From Gorillibacterium timonense (lineage in GTDB: Bacteria > Bacillota > Bacilli > Paenibacillales > NBRC-103111): 64,000 bases of DNA. The stretch lies in the NCBI RefSeq assembly GCF_001457415.1, contig NZ_LN881722.1, positions 248,001 through 312,000 of the forward strand. Reading direction: 5' to 3'. Below the pieces are notes generated by a model. It did no database searches. It was given only the letters and a program-made list of their open reading frames with translations, and was not told the origin of the DNA. Shown piece after piece: positions 16,221-26,443 of this stretch. The translations under genes were made by a program, and so were the position numbers. The first letter of the stretch is position 1. Each line of letters begins with the position of its first letter.

Positions 16221-17318
16221 ATTTCCGCCAAATCTAAATGGACGGCCCACGCCCCCTATCATGTCATTGTGAAATACCGGCATGGCGTATCGCGGATCTC
16301 GGTAGCATCAGCGTGCCACAAGCATGGGGATCGGCTCATCTGCTGCAACAATAAGCTGGGCTACGACATCATCGAGGTGAAAGGAAGCCTGACGAAGGCG
16401 CTTGATCGCTATAAAAAGCAGGCCGGAGTGGAGTATGTCGAACCGAACTACTACCGTCATGCTTCCTATAGCCCGAATGATCCATTGTATCGTCAGCAGT
16501 ACGGCCCTCAAGCCATCCAAGCGCCTACGGCATGGAACCGAACTGTCGGAAAAAAAAAGATCATCATTGCGATCTTGGATACCGGCGTCCAGCGGAACCA
16601 CCCTGATTTGAAGAGCAAGCTGCTGGCCGGATACAACTTCGTGAGCAATACCACGAATGCGGACGATGACAACGGACACGGCACCCATGTGGCCGGCATA
16701 GCGGCTGCGGCAACGAATAATCGGGTCGGCATCGCCGGGATGGCCCCAAACTGCCGCATTCTTCCGGTCAAGGTGCTGAATGCGGCCGGTACCGGCACCA
16801 CGCATCACATCGTGCAGGGCATTCACTATGCGGTAGATCGAGGAGCCCGCGTGATCAACATGAGCTTCACCGGACCCATTCGCTCCAAGCTTGAGGCGGA
16901 TGCCATCCGCTATGCGCGCAAGAAAGGGGTCGTGCTGATCGGAGCGGCAGGCAACGACGGCAATACGGTCCTCTGCTACCCGGCGGCATTTCCCGAGGTG
17001 ATCGCTGTGGCCGCCTTGGACCGAAACAGCCGGAAGGCGACCTTTTCCAATTACGGCAAATGGGTCAGCGTGGCGGCTCCGGGTGTGGAGATCTTATCCA
17101 CGTACACCTCGGGAAGCTACCGAATGCTCAGCGGAACGTCGATGGCGGCTCCCCATGTCAGCGGAGTGGCGGGGCTGCTCGCCTCCCAAGGCTTGTCGCG
17201 ATCAAGCATTCGCACACGGATTCAGGGGACGGCCGATCGGATAACAGGATCGGGTTCCTCCTGGAAATACGGACGGGTGAACGCCGGGAAGGCCGTGCAG
17301 GGCGCCAAAACCGGATAA
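16221..17318 (+). CDS. Subtilisin-like serine protease (S8), apparent ATT start
   Basis: The protein of about 365 residues has the complete subtilase triad: Asp120 in AILDTGVQ, His153 in NGHGTHVAG and Ser307 in GTSMAAPHVSG, plus the oxyanion Asn in GAAGNDG. An N-terminal part (YHVIVKYRHGVSRI, then VEYVEPNYY) resembles an I9-type propeptide. No signal peptide is visible. The only in-frame start with a ribosome-binding site is ATT at 16221, five bases after AGGAGGAGAG. The GTG at 16269 lacks such a site and would cut the propeptide. Either a rare ATT start limits translation, or a signal sequence has been lost. A terminator follows. Confidence 0.85.
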   Translation: MSAKSKWTAHAPYHVIVKYRHGVSRISVASACHKHGDRLICCNNKLGYDIIEVKGSLTKALDRYKKQAGVEYVEPNYYRHASYSPNDPLYRQQYGPQAIQAPTAWNRTVGKKKIIIAILDTGVQRNHPDLKSKLLAGYNFVSNTTNADDDNGHGTHVAGIAAAATNNRVGIAGMAPNCRILPVKVLNAAGTGTTHHIVQGIHYAVDRGARVINMSFTGPIRSKLEADAIRYARKKGVVLIGAAGNDGNTVLCYPAAFPEVIAVAALDRNSRKATFSNYGKWVSVAAPGVEILSTYTSGSYRMLSGTSMAAPHVSGVAGLLASQGLSRSSIRTRIQGTADRITGSGSSWKYGRVNAGKAVQGAKTG

Positions 17319-17341
17319 ACCGGAGGTGTCCTTCCTCTTCA

Positions 17342-17387
17342 AAAAGACCAGCTTCAGGGCGGGCAACCCTGCAAGCTGGTCTTTTGG
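17342..17387 (+). terminator. Terminator of the subtilisin-like gene
   Basis: Arms AAAGACCAGCTTCAGGG and CCCTGCAAGCTGGTCTTTT form a stem with a short loop ending in a T-run. Confidence 0.88.
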
Positions 17388-17569
17388 CAAAAAATGAAAG
17401 CGTTGCTAATATTTTTGTCTATCTTTCGACACTTTCATACAATTATTGACGAATAATGCCGCTTCTCTTATTCTCTTATACAGGTTAGAAAATATAGGAT
17501 AAGGATAGCGTGCTGTTCTCTACACCGAGGTTGATCCGCATTGTTTGACGGGACGTAAAGGTGATAGTA

Positions 17570-18592
17570 ATGAAAGGGAAAAAAGTATTTGTTGCCGATT
17601 GCCAAAAAGGAGACATTTTAGCGCAGGATGTATTTTTGTCGAATGGTGTGCTTCTCATTACCCGCAACAGCCTAATCAATGAGTATATCATAGAGAGACT
17701 GTCCGAGCATCGGATTGAGGAAGTCAACATTTTGCAGCAAATCGAATCTTCCTCTTCTCTGATGAGGGAATATACGAAGGGGATCGAAAAGATCAACGGG
17801 ATCTTCAAGCGATTGATCGCAGGAGAGCGAATGGACGTCTCGGAAGTGGACAAGATCGCAGGTCGTTTGGTTCCCTACCTGGATCAACCTTCCAGCGTTG
17901 CTGCCTGCCTGAGCGATGTGCGCGTCAAGGACGAGTACACCTATGCTCACAGTGTGAATGTAGCCTTCTACAGCCTGATCATTGCCAAGTGGCTTGGATT
18001 GTCGCGTCATGATTGCCGGAAAGCGGTTCAGGCCGGCCTTTTGCATGATGTTGGCAAATTGTTGATTCCCGATTCGATCTTAAACAAGCCGGGGCGCTTG
18101 ACGGACAAAGAGTTCACCATGATCAAGCAGCATCCCTTGCTCGGCTACAACCTGCTCGCTCAAATTCCGAATTTATCGCAAGAGGTACGGGAGGCGGCTC
18201 TTCTCCACCACGAGCGTTTGGATGGACAAGGCTATCCTACGCAAACTCCGCTGGGTCAAGTTGGAATTCTGTCCCGCATCGTTGCGGTCGCCGATGTATT
18301 CGACTCGATGACGACAGACCGAATCTATAAAAAGGCCGTCAATCCCTTTGAAGCCTTCGAGATGTTTGCTTCAACCGGTCTTTCTCAATTCGATCCTTTT
18401 GTGCTGAACACGTTTCTTGTGCGCATGCCCTCCTGCTACACCGGCAGCAAGGTGCAGTTAAGCAGCGGGGAGGAAGGCGAAATCGTCTACGTACCGCCCT
18501 ATCGAATTTTGTCGCCTATTGTCAAAATAAATGCCGAATACCGAGAGCTTGGTCCATTCCATCAAACCAAAATCATCAAACTGGCCATCTAG
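17570..18592 (+). CDS. HD-GYP domain protein, probable c-di-GMP phosphodiesterase
   Basis: The 340-residue cytosolic protein has an N-terminal part of about 110 residues and an HD-GYP domain (about 125-290). Key motifs are [40 protein letters not shown] (the GYP signature) and [12 protein letters not shown]. All metal-binding His/Asp residues are present, so it probably hydrolyses cyclic di-GMP. The ATG at 17570 follows AAAGGTG. The GTG at 17561 overlaps that site and is less likely. TTGACG and TATTCT, 17 bases apart around 17445-17475, may be the promoter. It is followed closely by a chemoreceptor gene and may share its transcript. Confidence 0.93.
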   Translation: MKGKKVFVADCQKGDILAQDVFLSNGVLLITRNSLINEYIIERLSEHRIEEVNILQQIESSSSLMREYTKGIEKINGIFKRLIAGERMDVSEVDKIAGRLVPYLDQPSSVAACLSDVRVKDEYTYAHSVNVAFYSLIIAKWLGLSRHDCRKAVQAGLLHDVGKLLIPDSILNKPGRLTDKEFTMIKQHPLLGYNLLAQIPNLSQEVREAALLHHERLDGQGYPTQTPLGQVGILSRIVAVADVFDSMTTDRIYKKAVNPFEAFEMFASTGLSQFDPFVLNTFLVRMPSCYTGSKVQLSSGEEGEIVYVPPYRILSPIVKINAEYRELGPFHQTKIIKLAI

Positions 18593-18627
18593 AGAACAGA
18601 GGATTGCTGGAGATAGAGGGAAACCAT

Positions 18628-20649
18628 ATGACATCCAAAAAAACGGACTTGAAAACGGGAGACAAAAAGAAACCGGAAGCCGCCCGCTTCCGCCGCAGAT
18701 TAAGCCGTTCTCTTAAGACCCAACTGATTGTTGTATTCGCCATTGTTCTGCTCATTCCCGCGATCGTGATCGGTCAAATCTCCTACAGGAGCGCGAAAAC
18801 CAGCTTACATAATGAAGTCCAGAAGACCATCGACGAGAATGTCGCGATGCTGAATTCGGTATTGAACGATGCCATCGATCAGAAGCTCAAGCAGGTTTCC
18901 ACGATGTCGGCGCTGTTCAACAAATCGGAGAAGCCGGCAGAGATTACGAAGAGCCTGTTTTCCTACGCCTCGCTCCATCCGGAAGTCGCCAGTGTGTATG
19001 TGGGGACGGAGCAGGGCGGCATGATACTGGCCCCTTCGGCCACCCTGCCGAAGGATTTTGATCCGCGCACCCGCCCTTGGTACAAGGACGCGGTCGCTGC
19101 GAAGGGGAAGGTCGTCATCACTTCGCCTTATAAGACAGCGGACGGAACCGACGCCATGGTCGTGACCATCGCTCAGACGCTTTCGGACAACTCGGGGGTT
19201 GTCGGGATTGATCTCAGCCTCGACCGAATCACCAGCATTGCCCGAACCGTGTCGTTCGGCAAAAAAGGGTATGCGTTCATTCTCGATCAAGAGAGGCATG
19301 TCATCACCCATCCTTCCCTGGAGAACGGCTCGGAGGTTGCCGGGAAGGACATGGATTCGCTCTTTGCCGATGATGCAGGCCGCACGAAGATAGGCAAGGG
19401 AGACGAGAAGGTGATGGTTGCCTTCGTCACGAACGAGCTCACCGGTTGGAAGCTCGCAGGAGCGTATCCGCAAAAGGAGATCGATGAAGCCGTCTTCCCG
19501 ATCATCAAGACGACCGCTATCGTCAGCATCATCATCATTTTGCTTGCCAGTGCGCTGGTCGTCTTCTTCCTTCTCACGATCATGAGGCCCCTCCGGCGGA
19601 TTCACAAGGCTGTTGAGCGTATTCGCCAAGGCGATTTGACGGACAAGATCGATGTCTATCCTGCCAATGAGCTGGGAGATCTGGCCAAAGGCTTCAATAC
19701 GATGTCCGATCATTTGCGTCATTTGATTCGAGAAGTGGGACTGAGCGCAGGCCATGTGGCATCCTCCGCCCAGGAGCTTACGGCCGGAGCTGAGCAGACG
19801 GAGAAGGCGACGGAGCAGATCGCGACGGTCATACAGGGAGTTGCAGCCGGAACGGACAAGCAGCTTCGCCATGTGGACGAAGGCGCCGCAGCCGCCCGCA
19901 CGATGTCCCAGGATGCCCAGGAGGCATCTGTGCGGATGGAACGCGTAACGGAAGCGATGAACGTGACCGCCGGCCAATCCCTCGAAGGGAAGGTTGCGAT
20001 GGAGACCGCCGTCGAGCAGATCGTCGCCGTTGACGCTTCCGTTCAGGAGCTGGCCGGAGCTTTGCAGCGGCAGGGCGAGCGTTCCGAGGAAATCGGTCGG
20101 ATTGTGGAGATCATGGCCGAGATTTCGGCTCAAACCAATCTGCTGGCCCTCAACGCGGCCATCGAGGCGGCCCGGGCCGGAGAACACGGTCGGGGGTTTG
20201 CGGTGGTAGCCGGAGAGGTCCGCAAGCTTGCGGATCAATCGTCGGAATCGGGTAGCCGGATAGCCGGGCTCATCGCCGATATTCAGACCGATACCCGGGA
20301 AGTATCCGGTTCGATGGAATCCGCTCAGAAGAAAGTGGCAGCGGGCCTTCTCTCCGTCGAGCAAGCCGGCTCCCGGTTCCACGAGATCTATTCCTCGGTG
20401 CACGAGGTATCGGATGATCTCGGGGGGATGTCCAAGCTGATTGATCAGCTCGCGAAACAGATGGCGGAGCTGTCCCAATCGATAGCAACCGTTCAGAAAC
20501 TCGCTGCCGATACGGTAGAAGGAACCCATACGGTATCCGCCGCTACGGAGGAGCAATTGGCCTCCATGGAAGAAATCGCTTCGTCGGCCGCTTCCCTCGG
20601 CAAGATGGCGGAAGAGCTTCGAGCGATGACCGAGCGGTTCCGCGTCTAA
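18628..20649 (+). CDS. Methyl-accepting chemotaxis protein (dCache-HAMP-MA)
   Basis: The 673-residue chemoreceptor has a first membrane helix at about residues 31-53 and an extracellular dCache-type sensor up to about 290 ([28 protein letters not shown]). A second helix lies at about 295-318, then HAMP ([18 protein letters not shown]) and a long signalling coiled coil. The hairpin tip reads [14 protein letters not shown] then [16 protein letters not shown], where CheA and CheW bind. AGAGGG precedes the ATG at 18628. The ligand is unknown; dCache domains often bind amino acids or small organic acids. A terminator follows. Confidence 0.95.
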   Translation: MTSKKTDLKTGDKKKPEAARFRRRLSRSLKTQLIVVFAIVLLIPAIVIGQISYRSAKTSLHNEVQKTIDENVAMLNSVLNDAIDQKLKQVSTMSALFNKSEKPAEITKSLFSYASLHPEVASVYVGTEQGGMILAPSATLPKDFDPRTRPWYKDAVAAKGKVVITSPYKTADGTDAMVVTIAQTLSDNSGVVGIDLSLDRITSIARTVSFGKKGYAFILDQERHVITHPSLENGSEVAGKDMDSLFADDAGRTKIGKGDEKVMVAFVTNELTGWKLAGAYPQKEIDEAVFPIIKTTAIVSIIIILLASALVVFFLLTIMRPLRRIHKAVERIRQGDLTDKIDVYPANELGDLAKGFNTMSDHLRHLIREVGLSAGHVASSAQELTAGAEQTEKATEQIATVIQGVAAGTDKQLRHVDEGAAAARTMSQDAQEASVRMERVTEAMNVTAGQSLEGKVAMETAVEQIVAVDASVQELAGALQRQGERSEEIGRIVEIMAEISAQTNLLALNAAIEAARAGEHGRGFAVVAGEVRKLADQSSESGSRIAGLIADIQTDTREVSGSMESAQKKVAAGLLSVEQAGSRFHEIYSSVHEVSDDLGGMSKLIDQLAKQMAELSQSIATVQKLAADTVEGTHTVSAATEEQLASMEEIASSAASLGKMAEELRAMTERFRV

Positions 20650-20716
20650 TTGCCCAGGAAGAGGCGGCGGGTTTCTAGCATAGTTGTCCCGTATAAATCC
20701 ATCCACTTGTTGAACA

Positions 20717-20755
20717 AGCGATCTTCGGCAGCCTTTGCCGAGGATCGCTTTTTTT
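20717..20755 (+). terminator. Terminator of the chemoreceptor gene
   Basis: Arms AGCGATCTTCGGCA and TGCCGAGGATCGCT are followed by a run of T. Confidence 0.92.
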
Positions 20756-20839
20756 ACAAAATTCGAGAAAAATGAGAAGAAGCCGAACTCTAAATATCGT
20801 ATACTAGTAAAAAACGCGCGCTTGGAAAGGAGGACTCAG

Positions 20840-23167
20840 GTGCCTCATCACTCGCAGATCGACACATGGATGCTGGACCATCTTTTTGAGCGCGGACTGC
20901 ACGGGATCGCGGTTTTGTCGGCAGCGAACGGAAGCTGGGTCCGGTTAAATCCCGCTTTTTGCCGACTTATCGGATATGAAAAGACGGAGCTTGGAAGCAC
21001 GGCCTGGTCGGACCTGCTTGTCCCAGAGGAACGGGAGAAGGGCGACCCGGGGCGCATCGCAAGCCACCTGCGGTCTACAGGGGACGACGAGTATCGAACG
21101 ATCCTTCGTATGCGGAAGAAAGACGAGGGGGCGGTGTGGTTGTCGATCTGTGCGACACTCGGCTTATCCTCGGAGGTTCTAGTGGTTCAGGCGGAGGACG
21201 TGACGGCACAAAAACAGATGGAGGAAGAGCGGTGCAGGCGCGACGATTTCCTGGGGCTCATCATGGACGGCGGCCGTTCTCCTTATCTGTTCTCCATCAG
21301 CACGACGGCCGGGCTCCTTGAATTTGTCTCTCCCTCGGTGAAGGCGATGCTTGGGTACGAGCCCGAGGAGATGATCGGGCACAAGCGGACGGAATTCTAT
21401 CATGCGGACGAATCCTCCACTATGCTGCTTCAGGAGGACCGGGAGGAGAGCGGCAAAGTCTTCCTTCGCCGGGTAAAGCACAAGGACGGGCGTTACATTT
21501 GGATGGAAACATCCGCTCATCCCCTTCGGGACAAGGGCAGTCGTGCAGATCGGGTATTGACCGTCGGGCGCGATGTCTCCGAGCGCATTGTTCTGGAGGA
21601 GCAGCTGCGGGCGAATGCCGACAACTACCGGCTGCTATCGGAAAATGCGCAGGATCTCATCTCTCGGCACAGCATGGAGGAGGGAGCGCCCTTCCTCTAT
21701 GCTTCTCCCGCCAGTCTGCCTCTCCTTGGTTATTCCCCGGAGGAGCTGATCGGAGTTCCTTCCTTGTCACTCGTGCACCCGGAGGATTTGCCGCGGGTGT
21801 TGAGCCACATGAACAATAATCTGGTGACACAAGGACGCAGGTCGATCATGTACCGGTTTCGCCGCAAGGATGGCAGCTATATATGGCTGGAGACTTCCAG
21901 TCGTTTTGTCTTTGGCGTTGACGGCAGCGTGCAGGAGATCAATGCCATCGCCCGCGATGTCAGCGAAACGAAGCGGTACCTAGACGAGATCGAGCAGCTG
22001 AGCTATGATTACACCCTCATCCTCAACGCGGTTTCCGAAGGCATCTTCGGGGTTGATCTGGAAGGCAAAGTAACCTTCCTCAATCCGGTCGGAGCCGCCA
22101 TGCTCGGCATTCAGGCGGACGGCGTCATCTCGCAGCCGCATCTTTCCTTCATGCATCAGGCGGGTACGGACGGCACTCCGTACGGGGCGCTGGATTCGCC
22201 GCTATACCGAGCCATCGTGTACGGTGAGCGTCCTGAACGACAGGAGGTTATCCTGTGGAAGCAGGACGGTACAAGCTTCATCGCCGAGTATCAGGCCACT
22301 CCGATCATCGACAACGGCAAGCGCAAAGGGGCCGTCGTCGTCTTCCGCGACATGACCAGCGAGCGGGAGATTTACCGGGCGAAGGAATCCGCCGAAAGAG
22401 CGGACCAAGCCAAATCGGAGTTCATCGCGATCATGAGCCACGAGATCCGCACGCCGATGAACGGGATCATCGGAATGAACAGCCTGCTAGCGGAAACGGA
22501 GCTGACGGAGGAACAGCGCGCCTATACGCAGATAATCGAACAGAGCGCGGATGCGCTTTTGCATATCCTGAACGACATCCTGGATTTCAGCAAAATGGAA
22601 GCGGGACAGATGACGCTCGCCTGCGAGCTTTTCGATCCGCATGACGTATTGGAGAGCGTCGTTGACTTATTCTCCGGTCGGGCCCGCGAGAAGAAGCTAG
22701 AATTACGCCTGGAAATGGATGGGTCTGTGCCGCATGCGCTCTACGGAGATGAAGGCAAGCTGCGCCAGGTGGTCCTCAATCTCGTCAGCAATGCGGTGAA
22801 GTTTACGGAGGCGGGCGGAATATGGGTGGGGATGTCCCTGGAGGGCTGTCCGAGCGGCTCGGACTTCCTGCTGGAGCTCTACGTGCGCGATACCGGAATC
22901 GGAATCCCGGAAGGCAAGCGGCAGTACTTGTTTCAATCGTTTTCCCAGCTGCATCCTGCGATCAACCGCAAGTATGGGGGCACGGGCTTGGGGCTTGCCA
23001 TTTGCAAAAAGCTGGTGCGGCTCATGGGCGGCGACATCGATGCGCATCGTCCCGACGACGGAGGCACCGAGTTTCGCATCAAGCTGCCCTATAAACGAAT
23101 CGAAGGACAGCTTTTTCCTTTTCGGGATGATGATTGGACAAGCCGTAAGCTGCTCGCTGGGGAATAG
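20840..23167 (+). CDS. Cytosolic multi-PAS sensor histidine kinase
   Basis: The 775-residue protein has no membrane segment. Four PAS domains fill about residues 10-520 ([43 protein letters not shown]), with PAC-type ends such as [13 protein letters not shown]. Next come HisKA with [15 protein letters not shown] (phospho-accepting His534) and HATPase with [20 protein letters not shown] and [11 protein letters not shown]. There is no receiver domain, so it should phosphorylate a separate regulator not seen nearby. The GTG at 20840 has AAAGGAGG before it. The frame upstream runs through the preceding terminator and is not coding. TATACT at about 20800 may be its -10 box. Confidence 0.92.
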   Translation: MPHHSQIDTWMLDHLFERGLHGIAVLSAANGSWVRLNPAFCRLIGYEKTELGSTAWSDLLVPEEREKGDPGRIASHLRSTGDDEYRTILRMRKKDEGAVWLSICATLGLSSEVLVVQAEDVTAQKQMEEERCRRDDFLGLIMDGGRSPYLFSISTTAGLLEFVSPSVKAMLGYEPEEMIGHKRTEFYHADESSTMLLQEDREESGKVFLRRVKHKDGRYIWMETSAHPLRDKGSRADRVLTVGRDVSERIVLEEQLRANADNYRLLSENAQDLISRHSMEEGAPFLYASPASLPLLGYSPEELIGVPSLSLVHPEDLPRVLSHMNNNLVTQGRRSIMYRFRRKDGSYIWLETSSRFVFGVDGSVQEINAIARDVSETKRYLDEIEQLSYDYTLILNAVSEGIFGVDLEGKVTFLNPVGAAMLGIQADGVISQPHLSFMHQAGTDGTPYGALDSPLYRAIVYGERPERQEVILWKQDGTSFIAEYQATPIIDNGKRKGAVVVFRDMTSEREIYRAKESAERADQAKSEFIAIMSHEIRTPMNGIIGMNSLLAETELTEEQRAYTQIIEQSADALLHILNDILDFSKMEAGQMTLACELFDPHDVLESVVDLFSGRAREKKLELRLEMDGSVPHALYGDEGKLRQVVLNLVSNAVKFTEAGGIWVGMSLEGCPSGSDFLLELYVRDTGIGIPEGKRQYLFQSFSQLHPAINRKYGGTGLGLAICKKLVRLMGGDIDAHRPDDGGTEFRIKLPYKRIEGQLFPFRDDDWTSRKLLAGE

Positions 23168-23304
23168 GTGCACATGTTGAGTGAGGGTTGGATCTCCGTT
23201 CTAATCTGCGAGGGAGCCGTTCTTTTTCGAATTCGTGCAACCCTGCGGCTTAAGGGGACGTCAGGAGGATGAATCTCACTCAACAGGGAAAGGGATTGAT
23301 CCTA

Positions 23305-24450
23305 ATGCGAACCAGGCTTGCGGCCGTACTGGCCTTTTGTCTCGTCAGCCTTGCCGTCCTTCCGGGAATTGGCAGAGCCTTTACTGATACGGCAGGCGAT
23401 CCGGCGGAAAAGGAAATTCTCGCACTGGAAAAAGCAGGCATCGTGAACGGGATTGGGGGAGGCAGCTATGCTCCCGGAGAGCCGCTGACGAACGCTGCGG
23501 GCATACACCTGCTGGTGAAGGGCTTGGGGCTTAACATGAATACCCTGCTGATCAAGACTAGCATGAAGGTGGAGGACTATTTTTCGAAGATTCCCGAGGG
23601 AGTTTGGTACTCCCGCTCTTTTCTCATTGCCAAGCTGAACGGGCTGTCGCTGTCAACGGATTTGGACCCGAAGGTGGCGATGACCCGCGAAGAATATGCC
23701 AAGCGGCTGATGGAAGCCATCTCGACGACCGGCGATTATGCTTATCCGGAAATCTGGATGATGCTGAAGGATGAGGATGAAGTCGATCGCGCCAGCATGG
23801 ATGCCATTCAGAAGCTGTTGATTTTGAAAATAGCCGAGCTGAAGGATGGAAGCTTTGACCCGAAGCGGATCATCACCCGCAGCGAAGCGGCCAAGATGCT
23901 GGTTGGCGCGATTCAATTCGTGGAGAGCATGAAGGCGGAATCCGGCAAGCCGGAAGGGACGAAGGAGCTGACTTACGACTTCGGCGGCCATGACGAGAAG
24001 GAGATGGCCACTTATCGGGAGGGGGACGGATTCTACCTGTATGTGCCCGAACGCTTGGAGATGGAGTCGGCAGATGCAGGGCAAACCGTTCTGACTACTG
24101 TAGAGATCCCGCATTCCACGCTCTCTCTTAAGAAGGTCGCAAGCAAGTCCGATCTGACTCAGTTGAAAAAAGCCGCTTCAGAGCGATTGAGTAAGGAATA
24201 TCCCCAAAGTGAGACGGTAGAGTTGAAAGCGGATAGTCCTTACGCTATACCCGGGGCAAGCTTCCTTCTGCAAGCGAAGGATTCCTCCACCTTGACGTTT
24301 GCGGGAGTGCTGGAATCTGAGGGAGAGCTCTATGAAGTGTCCATCAAGCTCTGGCAATCGGAGACTTGGACCTATCCGGTTTTTCGGGCGGTGCTGGATA
24401 CCTTAAAGCCGCTTGCAGCCGAATCCTCAATAGCAGTAGAGGCCTCATAA
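23305..24450 (+). CDS. Secreted S-layer-homology (SLH) domain protein
   Basis: From the ATG at 23305 the protein has a normal signal peptide (MRTRLAAVLAFCLVSLAV, cleavage near GRA-FTD). The ATG at 23269 directly abuts AGGAGG with no spacing, and GGAAAGGG suits 23305 better. Three SLH-like repeats cover about residues 20-210 (FTDTAGDPAEKEILALEKAG; ITRSEAAKMLVGAIQF), which normally bind pyruvylated cell-wall polymer. The C-terminal 160 residues (YREGDGFYLYVPERLEM; VSIKLWQSETWTYPVF) are a beta-rich domain I do not recognise. It is probably a cell-wall-attached protein. A hairpin follows the stop. Confidence 0.85.
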   Translation: MRTRLAAVLAFCLVSLAVLPGIGRAFTDTAGDPAEKEILALEKAGIVNGIGGGSYAPGEPLTNAAGIHLLVKGLGLNMNTLLIKTSMKVEDYFSKIPEGVWYSRSFLIAKLNGLSLSTDLDPKVAMTREEYAKRLMEAISTTGDYAYPEIWMMLKDEDEVDRASMDAIQKLLILKIAELKDGSFDPKRIITRSEAAKMLVGAIQFVESMKAESGKPEGTKELTYDFGGHDEKEMATYREGDGFYLYVPERLEMESADAGQTVLTTVEIPHSTLSLKKVASKSDLTQLKKAASERLSKEYPQSETVELKADSPYAIPGASFLLQAKDSSTLTFAGVLESEGELYEVSIKLWQSETWTYPVFRAVLDTLKPLAAESSIAVEAS

Positions 24451-24452
24451 AC

Positions 24453-24493
24453 CATGAACACAGGCAGGGATATGATCCCTGCCTGTGTTCATG
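24453..24493. terminator. Perfect hairpin shared by convergent genes
   Basis: The arms CATGAACACAGGCAGGGA and TCCCTGCCTGTGTTCATG are perfectly complementary around TATGA. No strong T-run follows on either strand. The position between convergent stops suggests it ends transcription in both directions. Confidence 0.75.
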
Positions 24494-24512
24494 AATCTGA
24501 TCCGCCCCGAAC

Positions 24513-25322
24513 CTACTGGGCGGGCAGCAAGGCGCTTGCCCGTTCGATGACGGCCGCTTTCTTGCGTTCCAGCTCCAGGATGCGGCTCTTGATGCTCACC
24601 GTGTCCCGGGCAGCCGGAACGAGGCGGTTTAACGAAGCGAGGGCTCCCGATCCATCGGCTTTTCTCACGGCGGCGGAGAAGACCTTCATCTCGGCCGTGA
24701 CGATCTTGCCTGCGGCTGTCGCGGAGCTTCGTTCGTTTTTGAGCTTCAGCCCAAGCGGTTCCGTCTCCGCGAGCACGGCTCTCACTTTTTTGAGATGTGC
24801 GGTTCTCGCGTCCTTCGCATCCTTCCATTCCTTATCCTTGCGGCGGATTTCTTCGCGGGCGAGCTGAACTGGTATTTTCAGCGCGTCCACCTGAGCTTGC
24901 GCCAGGGCGATGGCCGGCTTGCTCTTGAGCGATTTGGCCAGGCTCAGCTGCTGGTTCAGCCGGGTGTAGGAGTCGAAGAGAGGCTGCCGCTTCTCCTTGA
25001 GCTCCTTGGCCTGCTTCTCCAGCCGGGCCAGCTTCTCGGCGTCCCACTCCTTCATCCGTTTGTTGACGGAGAGCCTCGCCTCGTCGGCCTTGCTGCGCAC
25101 AGCCTTGATCTCCCCATCCGCCGCCCGTTCCTTCTCCTGCTCTTGCGCATATTCCTTGTACCGGGAGCGGAGCTTGCCGGCGGTCTGCGGGTCGGCTCCC
25201 GCCGCCAGCTTCTCGAAGGCCGCTTGCACCGTGGGCGTCAGCTCGGCGACAGCTTCGGCGGACTTGGGCGCGCCGCTCATCGCGAATGCGGCGATGAGGA
25301 CGCATAACAGTGTGCGTTTCAT
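24513..25322 (-). CDS. Secreted coiled-coil protein of unknown function
   Basis: The 269-residue protein has a signal peptide (MKRTLLCVLIAAFAMSG, cleavage near AEA) and then an almost wholly helical, Lys/Glu/Ala-rich chain (KLARLEKQAKELKEKRQ; IRRKDKEWKDAKDAR) with heptad-like patterns. Cysteines are absent from the mature part and no enzyme motif is visible. GGAGGG lies before the ATG. The transcript has a strong promoter at 25466-25494 and passes a hairpin in its leader. Homologues in paenibacilli are generally unannotated. A structural or wall-associated role is a guess. Confidence 0.75.
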   Translation of the reverse strand: MKRTLLCVLIAAFAMSGAPKSAEAVAELTPTVQAAFEKLAAGADPQTAGKLRSRYKEYAQEQEKERAADGEIKAVRSKADEARLSVNKRMKEWDAEKLARLEKQAKELKEKRQPLFDSYTRLNQQLSLAKSLKSKPAIALAQAQVDALKIPVQLAREEIRRKDKEWKDAKDARTAHLKKVRAVLAETEPLGLKLKNERSSATAAGKIVTAEMKVFSAAVRKADGSGALASLNRLVPAARDTVSIKSRILELERKKAAVIERASALLPAQ

Positions 25323-25384
25323 GGACTTTACATTCCCTCCTTATCCAGATGGATTCCATCAACGAACGACGACGGGCCGAACCC

Positions 25385-25438
25385 AAACGAAAAGCACCCG
25401 CAAGAAAGGCCTTATCGGCCATTTCTTACGGGTGCTTC
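25385..25438 (-). terminator. Hairpin with U-run inside the leader of the coiled-coil gene
   Basis: On the minus strand, arms AGCACCCGTAAGAAAT and TTTCTTGCGGGTGCT enclose GGCC/GGCC, followed by TTTTCGTTT. It sits between a good promoter and the gene, so it could act as an attenuator or end a short RNA. No upstream minus-strand gene needs a terminator here. Confidence 0.7.
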
Positions 25439-25465
25439 CTTCGTAAGTGTCGCTCGTTTGATGTG

Positions 25466-25494
25466 ACTATACCCCGAATGAAGGAAGGTGTCAA
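25466..25494 (-). promoter_or_regulatory. Near-consensus sigma-A promoter, minus strand
   Basis: On the minus strand TTGACA and TATAGT are separated by exactly 17 bases. The predicted transcript begins about 25457 and meets the leader hairpin after about 20 bases. Confidence 0.8.
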
Positions 25495-25591
25495 GCGACG
25501 CGGAACGAGCCGATTAGATCGAGACCGGGAAAGGGAGACGAGCCCTCCGGATCTTGCTATACTGAAGAAAAAAGGAGTGGAGGATAAGGCC

Positions 25592-26134
25592 ATGAAGCTG
25601 TTTTTTATGTCCGATATACACGGTTCGCTCAGCTGCCTGAATCAGGCGCTTGAAGCCTTTGAGCAGGAGCAGGCGGATGCTCTCGTTATTCTCGGAGACT
25701 TGATGTACCACGGGCCGAGAAATCCGCTGCCGGAGGAATACCGCCCGAAGGATGTGGCCGACCGGCTGAATGCCTACAAGAGCCGGATCGTTGCCGTCCG
25801 CGGCAATTGCGACTCCGAGGTCGATCAGATGTTGATCGAGTTCCCTATGCTCGCGGAGTACGCCATGCTGTTCTATGAGGGACGGCGAATCTTCGCGACG
25901 CATGGACATCACCATCACATCGACGACCTTCCCAGCCTCGCGGCGGGCGACCTGTTCATTCAGGGGCATACCCATGTGCCGGTTGCCGAGAAGCGGGGCG
26001 ATATCATCGTGCTTAACCCCGGGTCCGTGTCACTGCCCAAGGAAAACTTCCCCCGGTCCTACGGACTGATGGCAGGGAGCCGTTTTCAAGTAAATAGCTT
26101 TGCTGGAGATACGGTGAAGGAAATTTCCTGGTAA
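25592..26134 (+). CDS. YfcE-like metallophosphoesterase
   Basis: The 180-residue protein has all calcineurin-type metal motifs: FMSDIHGS, ILGDLMYHGP, VRGNCDSEVD, THGHHHHIDD and IQGHTHVPVA, ending LNPGSVSLPKEN. This matches the YfcE/MJ0936 phosphodiesterases, which hydrolyse phosphodiester model substrates with two metal ions. The natural substrate is unclear. The ATG at 25592 follows GGAGTGGAGGA. A frame extending upstream to 25310 crosses the minus-strand promoter and is not real. TATACT at about 25558 may be its -10 box. Two terminators follow. Confidence 0.92.
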   Translation: MKLFFMSDIHGSLSCLNQALEAFEQEQADALVILGDLMYHGPRNPLPEEYRPKDVADRLNAYKSRIVAVRGNCDSEVDQMLIEFPMLAEYAMLFYEGRRIFATHGHHHHIDDLPSLAAGDLFIQGHTHVPVAEKRGDIIVLNPGSVSLPKENFPRSYGLMAGSRFQVNSFAGDTVKEISW

Positions 26135-26216
26135 GCGAAGGAGTGGCGGGCCGTCGGATGGATTGGCCTATTATCAAAGAATGCTGGATACGTGTTACCT
26201 GTGAGGCTCATTACCG

Positions 26217-26262
26217 AACACGCCTTTCGAGGCGGTGTTGCGGTTTTGAGTCTTTTTTGTCA
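26217..26262 (+). terminator. Terminator downstream of the YfcE-like gene
   Basis: Arms AACACGCC and GGCGGTGTT around TTTCGA are followed by a T-rich tract containing TTTTTT. Confidence 0.75.
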
Positions 26263-26270
26263 GGCATAAT

Positions 26271-26315
26271 GAAAAACGAAAGGTCCGGCTATCGACCGGA
26301 ACCTTCCGTTTTCAT
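26271..26315. terminator. Second hairpin downstream of the YfcE-like gene
   Basis: Arms AACGAAAGGTCCGG and CCGGAACCTTCCGTTT are followed by TTTCATT on the plus strand and flanked by AAAAA on the other side. It could work in both directions. Confidence 0.75.
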
Positions 26316-26330
26316 TCGCAGCGGGGGCGC

Positions 26331-26395
26331 TGAGTCAAGTGGAATGTTGACGCCGATTCATATCCACACGATGAGGGCTGACAGCGTACTAGGAA
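26331..26395 (-). repeat. Truncated family-1 repeat, copy D
   Basis: Only one end is present: GGCTGACAGCGTACTAG at the right, then leftward CATCGTGTGGATATGAATCGGCGTC read on the minus strand in pieces matching copy C. The other terminal repeat is missing. Confidence 0.75.
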
Positions 26396-26443
26396 CTTGC
26401 TTGAATTGAAGCGGTGTTTCTTGCTAAATAATCCGGTTACCGG

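Noticed and set aside
17390-17410. A cre-like sequence (ATGAAAGCGTTGCTA) before the HD-GYP gene
   Set aside because: The right half matches poorly and it lies about 50 bases upstream of a doubtful promoter, so I could not support a regulatory call.
18805-20706. A 633-codon minus-strand frame over the chemoreceptor gene
   Set aside because: The plus strand encodes a complete chemoreceptor with all domains. The antisense product has no recognisable feature.
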